This document shows, piece after piece, positions 1 to 6,179 of a stretch of 6,934 bases of DNA. The notes below the pieces were generated by a model, which had not been told where the DNA came from, searched no databases, and was given only the letters and a program-made list of their open reading frames with translations. The position numbers and the translations under genes are program-made. The stretch comes from Bacteroidales bacterium UBA6229 (GTDB lineage: Bacteria; Bacteroidota; Bacteroidia; Bacteroidales; F082), in contig DJWN01000084.1 of assembly GCA_002440975.1 (NCBI GenBank), positions 1-6,934 of the forward strand, in the 5' to 3' direction. The first letter of the stretch is position 1. Every line of letters starts with the position of its first letter.

Positions 1-1093
1 CGGCCAGTTGAATCTGAAGGTGGACAGGTTTGTGCTTTACCAGATTTGGAAAATCAAATAAAATGCTGGCCGAAGGATCATCGGTACTCAACATTTCGCC
101 ATACCATTCTTTTCCTGACAAGATCAGGTTTTCATGATCAAGTTCATGATAGGCAAAATCAGGAAACTCGTTGATGATCAGCGAAGCATTCCCTTGTGCT
201 TCTTCCTGTATCTGTATTCTTTTGCCTGGAAGTTTGTAATCCGGTGTAAAGAAAAAATAACAGGTATCTGAATAATAATTGACTTTATGGTCATACCTTC
301 CGGTAAAAACATTGTATCGCCAATTTACCGGACCCGGGCTGTAAAACAACAGGTAGTCTTCGCTATCGAAGCTTCCATCATCCTGTCCGTAAACCGCTAT
401 TGCATTTTCTGTCAGATCGTCAGGTCTTTCATATCGGTTTTCCTCGGGTAGCATAAGGTTACCGTTACCAAATAAGGCGAAATTCGTAGGATTAAGTGTT
501 GCAGGATTCAAACCGGCTTGTTGTAAATCGCTGTAAGTTATCTTGTAAACGCCTTCGTGTGTGGTACCTATTTTGAGCCAGTGTCCGCTTGCTAAAACTG
601 ACTCACTCGTCCAATCCGGAGTTTCATCTACCAGATCGTGCCTGGCTTCTATCCATTCATTTTGAACCTGATAACTGAGCAACCGGACAATGGCATTCCC
701 TTGTTTCTTTATGGGCAAAACAGAAATATAAAATTGCGAATCAATAAAATCATTTCTTATCTGGTATTCGGTGCCAAGGAAATCAAGATCAGACAAAGAG
801 CTGAAATCGTATATTGTATCTGTACTAATTTCAATAAGGCTGATATTACTTGGCTGTTGATCAGTATTTTTGCGAACCGGAACCATTTGCCAGGGCAAAC
901 CGCCAGTTTCATATTTCGTGATGGCCTCTTCAAAATAGGGCAAATACGTAGTATGCCCGGAACTAAGCTGAATGCCTTGATGTGGCTGCCAGTTGATGTG
1001 CAGCGTGTCGGTAATTTCGGCTTTCAAACTATTATTAAATACATTGAAAACCAATGATATGACTAATAAAATAGAAATGTAATAATGTTTCAT
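1..1093 (-). CDS. PorU-like C25-family protein, N-terminal part (3' end beyond window)
   Basis: This open frame of 364 codons has no internal stop and runs off the left edge of the window, so the C-terminal part is missing. The start ATG (1093-1091) shares one base with the porU stop codon. Residues 1-25 look like a Sec signal peptide: a short basic start (MKHYY), a hydrophobic core (ISILLVISLVFNVF), then a polar end before AEITD. From about residue 164 it aligns with PorU residues 179-378 at roughly 35-40% identity by eye. Shared blocks include SVLASGxW, LPExN, DDLxEN, a DYxLF...GP stretch, GKRIQ, FPDxxxHExD, WYG and KPxHLQ. It is therefore a paralogue of the neighbouring sortase and probably an exported cell-envelope protein of the gingipain/PorU type. 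The catalytic His and Cys would lie beyond the window, so activity cannot be judged. It could be a second sortase, a secreted C25 protease or an inactive relative. It is probably co-transcribed and translationally coupled with porU. Confidence 0.85.
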   Translation of the reverse strand, partial: MKHYYISILLVISLVFNVFNNSLKAEITDTLHINWQPHQGIQLSSGHTTYLPYFEEAITKYETGGLPWQMVPVRKNTDQQPSNISLIEISTDTIYDFSSLSDLDFLGTEYQIRNDFIDSQFYISVLPIKKQGNAIVRLLSYQVQNEWIEARHDLVDETPDWTSESVLASGHWLKIGTTHEGVYKITYSDLQQAGLNPATLNPTNFALFGNGNLMLPEENRYERPDDLTENAIAVYGQDDGSFDSEDYLLFYSPGPVNWRYNVFTGRYDHKVNYYSDTCYFFFTPDYKLPGKRIQIQEEAQGNASLIINEFPDFAYHELDHENLILSGKEWYGEMLSTDDPSASILFDFPNLVKHKPVHLQIQLA

Positions 1094-1095
1094 CA
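1091..1095 (-). promoter_or_regulatory. TGATG stop/start overlap coupling porU to the downstream paralogue
   Basis: On the minus strand the porU stop TGA (1095-1093) and the next gene's ATG (1093-1091) share one base. There is no Shine-Dalgarno-like sequence in the preceding 25 bases. This suggests that ribosomes finishing porU reinitiate on the second gene, making a linked amount of both proteins. The overlap is seen directly in the sequence; the coupling is inferred. Confidence 0.7.
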
Positions 1096-4000
1096 GCGAT
1101 AGAAAATCAATTTAGCACGTTTGTCTGCCTGTTGTCCTTTTTCGTTTGTTGCAAGCAGGCGGTAAATATACAAACCTTTTGGCAGTTTGTGTCCATTATC
1201 AGAAGTGCCATCCCACCGGACAGGTTCCGAACGAAATGCTGTACCCGTGATTTGACCCTGTAGCTTTTTGACTAATCTGCCGCTTATGTCAAAAATCTGT
1301 ATCTCAATATCCATATTTAAACCTGCCTGGTTGTGATCGAAAACAAAAAAAGTTTCATCAACAAAAGGATTGGGATAATTGATTAGGTTTTCGATAACCA
1401 TCTGGCCGCTTTCAACAACAACAAAACTGAGGCTGGCTTCACTTGAATTATTAAAAACATCCCACACTTTTAAGGTCAGGGTATGTTCGCCAGGCGATAG
1501 GTTGTGAAGTGGATAACTAATTATTCCAGAGGTACTTCTGTTGATGTCGGCTTCGAAGTAATCGTTAAGAATGGCAGTAGTTTCAGTTGCACCACTAACT
1601 TTGGCAGTGATGTCGTGACCTATTCCGGAACCAGTGGTATTGATACCGCTTTTATCAGAGACGTAAGCCAGTAGTATTGGGTTTTCGTTTGTGATTCCAC
1701 CATTAACAAAGGTGGTGTCATTCATATAAAGTGAGATTTGCGGCCCCTCCTCATCAATCACGGCATCTTCATTAAAGCCTCCAATCAGTATGTTTTCATA
1801 GCATCCATTGGCCTCCCGATCGTAATCCGTTGCATAATAACTGATGCGACCGGAACCATAATTATAGGCGATGTCTTTGGGCATCATAAAGTTGAAGCTG
1901 AAGTCGCCATTAACAACTGCAGCTTTTCCTTTGTATATCACGCTGTTACGAAGGTCGAAAGTGACAATATGAGAATTTTGATCTCCTTTGGTGGTGATCT
2001 GACTTGTTTTATCGTAGATTGTTGTGTATATCACTCCATTGAAATCGGAAAGTTTTGTTCCGTCATCCTTAGCCACAAAGCCACGAACTTCAACCATATC
2101 CAATGCTTTTAGGGTATCCATCCGGGTAGTGGTGGTATTACTGTTTATTTCGGTTGTTACTACATCATAGGCAGGATAGGCCAGCCGGATAGCCGGATCG
2201 CCAAGCAGGACAAACTTACGGTCGTTAGAACCTCCGTTGAGTTTCGACCGGCGGATGATATCACCGAACCTGGGAAATTCATTTCCTTCTTTCAGAAACA
2301 TATTATCACGGTAGATGGCCATGTTAAGTGCCAGATTTGCAGAGGCGTATGTAGCCCTGGCAGTTGTAAACATGGCTATGGCACCTCCCTGTGGATTGAG
2401 AAATACCATTTCGCCTGCCGAGGTGCGTGTGTGGTCGTCGTAACGGCTGAATTCGCAGGTGGCCGTAATGAACACGGGAAGTTTGTCTTTGTTTCTCCAG
2501 CCCTGAATATCTGCAATTTCGAGTATGCGTTCCTCTGTCCATCCAACCTCTCCGCCATGTCCTGAATAATTCATGATTAAGGTGCCTTTGTCCATGCGTT
2601 TGTTGATGGCTTCATTTACTGCAGGTGCTTTCTGCCCGCCTGGTGTTGGTACCTGTTCGTAGGCATCCAGATAGATTTTATCAAAATTAATTGCTTTTTG
2701 GTTGGTGTTCAGGTAGCGATAAAGCTGTTCGGCATCATCAAGGTGAAGATTACTATCGGCATCATCTGCCACAAAGGTGATAAAGTTTCGCCATGGTCTC
2801 ATATTGGTTTCTTCTTTTCGCAGATACGAAACAATTTTATCCACCATTTGTTCTGCCATCTCAGGCGTACTCACCGGAAATCTTCCAATACCTATATCAA
2901 GCAGGTTTTTTTCGCCGGTACCTTCATTGTAATCAAGGTAGCCATAATAATCGTCACTGGCTATTGAATTAACAAGATTGAGCGATTCTTTCGATTCCCA
3001 GGTGGGAACAAAATCAACCGTGCTGCCTGATCTGTTTTTATAATCAAAGCTGGCATCACCAATCAAAAGCAGGTATCTGAGTTTTTTGCCGGGATTGCTT
3101 TCGGTGTATAACATCCGGTTGAAATCTCTGATGGCGGTGATGTCTTTGGCACCGGATGAAAACTCGTTGTAGATTTTTTGCGGGAAGGTGATAAAAACAT
3201 TCAGGTTATTTTGCTCACGGTGTATCTCAGCCAGCCGGTTGGCCTGGTCTAAAAAGTCGGGATGCGTGATGATGAGGTATTCAACATCTCTTAAGGCATG
3301 AAGATTTTGATTTTCAATCATTTCAACAAATTCTGCTTTCATATAGTCAGAACCGTTGAAGGCTAAAAAGCTTCTGGCTTTGTTAGCTTCTGTTTTAAAG
3401 GTGTAGCGGCCATTATTGCTGGTGCCATTGATCCGTTTCACATCAACCGGATCAGTGATATCCCATACCATCAGCCCGTTGTCGGCATTGGCAATCTGAT
3501 ATTCGTGCACAGTTCCGGCATTAAAGATTTCCGGATTGCGAAATTCAAATTGGGTTCCATTGAAACGGAGCGACCTCCAGGCATTTACTGTGATGTAATC
3601 GAGCCATCCACGCGCTGAATTAACACTTCTGTTAAAGGTCAGTTTTACTTCGATATTGCTGCCGACAGGGTCGAAATTGAATGCAGTTTGATTGGTGCGG
3701 GCAAAATCGTATCCGGTTGCTGAAGTGTTGGAGATGTTTAAGGTTCGTTTGAGGTCGTTATTTATATAAACGCCAAAATTTGCGCTGCCTTGAAGTACCC
3801 TGCCGGCCACTTCCAGCTGAAGGTGTGCAGGCTTTGTGCTTATCAGATCAGGAAAATTAAAGGAGAAGGTTTTGCTAAGATTTACATCAAACAAATCACC
3901 ATACCAGGTGCGACCCGTATTGGTGAGGTTGTACTCATCAATCTCATGAAGCTGGTAATCCGGAAAGTCAGTAATTACCTTGCTAACAGCACCTGAAGGA

Positions 4001-4935
4001 CTGGCCGCTGCCTGAATTCGTTTTCCTCTTCCTAAATCTGTGGTGAGAAAAAGATAGCTGAAATCGTCATAGGGATTATTGTTTCTTAAGTAAATTTTAT
4101 CATCCGGATCGTAAGACCAGCTCAAGGGCCCGGAAGCAAAAAACAAAACATAATCAGTATCATTAAACACCCCATCTTCTTCGCCTACAACCAGGATAGG
4201 ATTTTCCACCAGATCATCATGTCTGAAAGCCTGATTGTTTTCCGGTAAAACGCCCCCTCCGTTACTGTATATCCTCAGGTTTCGTGGATCGGTACCGGAA
4301 ATATCGATTCCGATAGCCTGCAGATCGGCTATAGTAAGCTGATAAACCCCGGTTTTTGGAACTTTGATTTTATACCAGTTGCCGCTTGCCAGAACGGAAG
4401 AAGCAGCAAAACCGGATTGATTTGCGTTTCGGTCAATCTGCCCGGTGTTATATATGAAATTTATATCTAATTCAGCTGAGACAAGCCGTTCAATTTTGCC
4501 CTTATGAAGTCGTAAAGGATTCAGTTTTAATTGCAGATAAGGTATTTCTCTTGAGATTAATAGGTTGGATTGAACTGTAAATTGGTCGGTCAATCCGGAT
4601 TTGTCGATCAGCTTTTCTTCTGTTGTTGGAAGATCCTCAACAATTTCGTTGGTGATTTGAACTTCAGCTTCCAATTGATCATCAAAAACAGGGAAGGTGT
4701 TCACAAAATAAGGTATATCAGAGAGCATATCTTCATAAACAGCACCCTCAAAATGCAACCTGGTATTTTTGTCGTAACCATCAAAAAACAAGGTGTCAGG
4801 TTGATTCCATCGTATGTTTACAGGTATTTTCTCGGTGATCTGTGCCAGAATTGAAGTGCTGAAAAACAATAAAACTGCACAGACATTGGCAATTTTTATC
4901 ATTTGGATGTTTTTTTTAGGGAGCCTGAAATTCAT
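1093..4935 (-). CDS. porU: Type IX secretion system sortase PorU (C25-family cysteine peptidase)
   Basis: PorU is the outer-membrane-associated sortase that removes the C-terminal signal from T9SS cargo and links the cargo to anionic lipopolysaccharide. The 1280-residue product starts with a signal peptide; the hydrophobic core is at about residues 13-30 and cleavage is likely near ILAQ. Residues 35-540 form a beta-rich N-terminal region. Residues 548-920 are the C25 peptidase region: YLLLIGDASFDY at 621-632, NSIASDDYYGYLD at 656-668 and IGRFPVS at 683-689. The predicted catalytic His793 lies in NYSGHGG and the predicted catalytic Cys827 in TATCEFSR. LLGDP at 910-914 closes the region. A PorU-typical SGINTTGSGIGHDI segment at 1096-1109 separates it from gingipains. 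Residues 1187-1280 resemble a type A CTD or FlgD-Ig-like fold (NYPNPF, FDISGRLV, KGLYIYRL). The protein is longer than P. gingivalis PorU, recalled as about 1158 residues. Met12 (codon 4902-4900) is an alternative start that keeps the whole signal peptide. Confidence 0.95.
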   Translation of the reverse strand: MNFRLPKKNIQMIKIANVCAVLLFFSTSILAQITEKIPVNIRWNQPDTLFFDGYDKNTRLHFEGAVYEDMLSDIPYFVNTFPVFDDQLEAEVQITNEIVEDLPTTEEKLIDKSGLTDQFTVQSNLLISREIPYLQLKLNPLRLHKGKIERLVSAELDINFIYNTGQIDRNANQSGFAASSVLASGNWYKIKVPKTGVYQLTIADLQAIGIDISGTDPRNLRIYSNGGGVLPENNQAFRHDDLVENPILVVGEEDGVFNDTDYVLFFASGPLSWSYDPDDKIYLRNNNPYDDFSYLFLTTDLGRGKRIQAAASPSGAVSKVITDFPDYQLHEIDEYNLTNTGRTWYGDLFDVNLSKTFSFNFPDLISTKPAHLQLEVAGRVLQGSANFGVYINNDLKRTLNISNTSATGYDFARTNQTAFNFDPVGSNIEVKLTFNRSVNSARGWLDYITVNAWRSLRFNGTQFEFRNPEIFNAGTVHEYQIANADNGLMVWDITDPVDVKRINGTSNNGRYTFKTEANKARSFLAFNGSDYMKAEFVEMIENQNLHALRDVEYLIITHPDFLDQANRLAEIHREQNNLNVFITFPQKIYNEFSSGAKDITAIRDFNRMLYTESNPGKKLRYLLLIGDASFDYKNRSGSTVDFVPTWESKESLNLVNSIASDDYYGYLDYNEGTGEKNLLDIGIGRFPVSTPEMAEQMVDKIVSYLRKEETNMRPWRNFITFVADDADSNLHLDDAEQLYRYLNTNQKAINFDKIYLDAYEQVPTPGGQKAPAVNEAINKRMDKGTLIMNYSGHGGEVGWTEERILEIADIQGWRNKDKLPVFITATCEFSRYDDHTRTSAGEMVFLNPQGGAIAMFTTARATYASANLALNMAIYRDNMFLKEGNEFPRFGDIIRRSKLNGGSNDRKFVLLGDPAIRLAYPAYDVVTTEINSNTTTTRMDTLKALDMVEVRGFVAKDDGTKLSDFNGVIYTTIYDKTSQITTKGDQNSHIVTFDLRNSVIYKGKAAVVNGDFSFNFMMPKDIAYNYGSGRISYYATDYDREANGCYENILIGGFNEDAVIDEEGPQISLYMNDTTFVNGGITNENPILLAYVSDKSGINTTGSGIGHDITAKVSGATETTAILNDYFEADINRSTSGIISYPLHNLSPGEHTLTLKVWDVFNNSSEASLSFVVVESGQMVIENLINYPNPFVDETFFVFDHNQAGLNMDIEIQIFDISGRLVKKLQGQITGTAFRSEPVRWDGTSDNGHKLPKGLYIYRLLATNEKGQQADKRAKLIFYR

Positions 4936-4943
4936 TTACTAGT

Positions 4944-5090
4944 TTTTTCTGAAACGTAAAAGGGTGAAAAAAATTGCGGCCTGTGTTGAAAATCTGGACA
5001 TGCCGGATGTTTACATTGTTGAACGCAGAGTAGGATAATTTATTGTAATGGGCTCTTTTTGTTGATTAAATGCTTGATGTTTCAGAAAAA
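4944..5090. repeat. 12-bp perfect inverted repeat with arms 4944-4955 and 5079-5090
   Basis: The left arm TTTTTCTGAAAC (4944-4955) is the exact reverse complement of the right arm GTTTCAGAAAAA (5079-5090), with 123 bases between them. Both arms therefore read GTTTCAGAAAAA towards the gene each one precedes: the left arm is just upstream of porU, and the right arm lies in the spacer of the candidate porP promoter. This symmetry would suit a regulator that binds both divergent promoters. The arms contain an A/T run, which makes a chance match somewhat easier, and no regulator is known from the sequence. The repeat is observed; its function is inferred. Confidence 0.45.
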
Positions 5091-5103
5091 CGTTGTAACA
5101 TTG
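5074..5103 (+). promoter_or_regulatory. Candidate Bacteroidota-type promoter for the porP-gldJ unit
   Basis: A TTG at 5074-5076 is followed after 19 bases by TAACATTG at 5096-5103. The Bacteroidota sigma factor typically recognises a -33 TTG and a -7 TAnnTTTG about 19-21 bases apart, so this fits with one mismatch in the -7 box. Transcription would begin a few bases after 5103, leaving a leader of about 25 bases before the TTG start at 5136. It is the best match in the region on either strand, but such short motifs occur by chance. Confidence 0.4.
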
Positions 5104-5135
5104 TGCCTCGAAAATTCTATCAATAACAGAATCGC

Positions 5136-6140
5136 TTGCAACTAAGGAGAGTAATTTTATTCGTTTGGATTGCCTGTTTTTCAGGTTTTTATGCCACAGC
5201 ACAAGATGCGGCTTTTTCGCAGTTCTATGCCAATCCAATGTATTTAAATCCAGCCTTTGCAGGGAATACCGAATGCGGAAGGTTGAATTTAAACTATCGC
5301 AATCAATGGCCGGCCGTTTCAAATGCCTATGTTACCTACAGTTTGGCTTATGATCAAAGCCTGGCTGCGATCAATAGCGGTTATGGCTTGATGTTCATGA
5401 ACGACCAGCAGGGTGACGGAGCCTACAACCGCACCGCCATCAATGCCTATTATTCTTATCAGCTCAGGCTTACTTCGAGCACTAACCTAAGCTTTGGAGT
5501 GCGTGGTGCTTATTATCAGGAGAAACTAGCCTGGGAAAAGCTTATTTTTGCAGATCAAATTGATGTTGCGAACGGGATAATACATGATCAAAGTCTTGAG
5601 ACAAAACCCGACAACAATAAGGTTTCAGCTGTTGATTTTGGTGCCGGCCTTTTGTTTGGCTACGAGGATGCTTTTTTTGCAGGTGTTGCTGCTGACCATC
5701 TCACTCAGCCACAGTTGGGATTTTACGAAACAGAATCCATTCCACTTGATCTTAAACTTACCGTTCACGCAGGAGCAGTGATCAACCTCTCACAGGGAGG
5801 TTTTGGAAATTATGATTACAGTGATATCACCGTGCAGCCTAATGTGATGTTTGTTAACCAGGGAATCTTCAGCCAGGTGAATGCCGGGGTATATGTTAAT
5901 ATGTATCCTTTTGTTTTTGGTGGTTGGTTCAGACATGCCTTTGAAAATGTTGATGCAGCCATGCTGCTGGTGGGTATTAATTACAACAACTTCAGGATTG
6001 GCTACAGCTACGATTTCACACTTTCGCAAATTGGTGCCAATACAGGAGGAGCACACGAAATTTCGCTGGCATGGGATTTTTGTATCTTAAAATCGCCGAA
6101 AAAACGCATGATCAGAACAATAAATGCACCAGGTTTTTAG
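5136..6140 (+). CDS. porP: Type IX secretion system outer-membrane protein, PorP/SprF family
   Basis: PorP/SprF proteins are outer-membrane beta-barrel-type proteins. PorP is needed for T9SS secretion, and relatives such as SprF serve export or surface anchoring of particular cargo. The 334-residue product has a signal peptide with a basic start (MQLRR), a hydrophobic core at residues 7-19 and probable cleavage after ATA at residue 22. The mature N-terminus carries the family signature AFSQFYANPMYLNPAFAG (residues 26-43) followed by NYRNQWP (53-59). Alternating aromatic beta-strand segments follow, ending with GAHEISLAWDF (305-315) and the conserved basic tail KKRMIRTINAPGF. Length is normal for the family. 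The start is unusual: the frame is closed upstream by TAA at 5124-5126, and the first in-frame ATG encodes residue 35, beyond the signal peptide, so TTG at 5136 is the best choice. Core PorP and a cargo-specific SprF-like role cannot be separated from sequence alone. It probably forms an operon with gldJ. Confidence 0.92.
   Translation: MQLRRVILFVWIACFSGFYATAQDAAFSQFYANPMYLNPAFAGNTECGRLNLNYRNQWPAVSNAYVTYSLAYDQSLAAINSGYGLMFMNDQQGDGAYNRTAINAYYSYQLRLTSSTNLSFGVRGAYYQEKLAWEKLIFADQIDVANGIIHDQSLETKPDNNKVSAVDFGAGLLFGYEDAFFAGVAADHLTQPQLGFYETESIPLDLKLTVHAGAVINLSQGGFGNYDYSDITVQPNVMFVNQGIFSQVNAGVYVNMYPFVFGGWFRHAFENVDAAMLLVGINYNNFRIGYSYDFTLSQIGANTGGAHEISLAWDFCILKSPKKRMIRTINAPGF
5144..5150 (+). promoter_or_regulatory. 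Shine-Dalgarno-like AAGGAGA inside the predicted porP start region
   Basis: AAGGAGA lies 8 bases after the chosen TTG start and 4-5 bases before an in-frame ATT (5154-5156). Taken literally it would support initiation at ATT, a very rare start codon. That would remove the basic QLRR residues and leave a poor signal peptide, and Bacteroidota seldom rely on such sites. It more likely just encodes Leu-Arg-Arg, but it is the one feature that argues against the TTG start. Confidence 0.2.
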
Positions 6141-6179
6141 TTAATAACACGTTCATATAAAAAGAAAAATAAGTTTCAC

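Larger units (their letters stand above)
4936..5135. other. Divergent intergenic region between porU and the porP-type gene
   Basis: This is the only sizeable non-coding stretch, 200 bases between the two divergent start codons, and it must hold the control signals for both units unless promoters lie inside coding sequence. It is AT-rich. I see one reasonable rightward promoter candidate and a 12-bp inverted repeat, one arm lying inside that promoter and the other just upstream of porU. The leftward direction has only a weak -7-like match (TACGTTTC, 4958-4951) without a -33 partner. No terminator hairpin, small-RNA gene or riboswitch fold was recognised. A minus-strand open frame enters the region from inside the porP-type gene but is a shadow frame. 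Confidence 0.7.

Noticed and set aside
638..1057. Plus-strand open frame of 139 codons
   Set aside because: It is antisense to the PorU-like gene, whose frame is continuous with strong paralogy to PorU. The plus-strand product shows no signal peptide or family motif.
2324..2558. Two short minus-strand open frames inside porU
   Set aside because: They are alternative frames across the PorU active-site region; the residues are arginine-rich out-of-frame readings with no start context.
4951..4958. Leftward -7-like box TACGTTTC upstream of porU
   Set aside because: It has one mismatch to TAnnTTTG and no TTG about 19-21 bases upstream. It would start transcription only about 10 bases before Met1, so support is too weak to list as a promoter.
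4998..5010. Imperfect palindrome ACAT-N5-ATGT in the intergenic region
   Set aside because: Four-base arms are common by chance, and the match does not extend outward or coincide with a promoter element.
5011..5322. Minus-strand 103-codon open frame spanning the intergenic region and the porP start
   Set aside because: It overlaps the well-supported PorP signal peptide and N-terminal signature and has no recognisable domain or leader signals.
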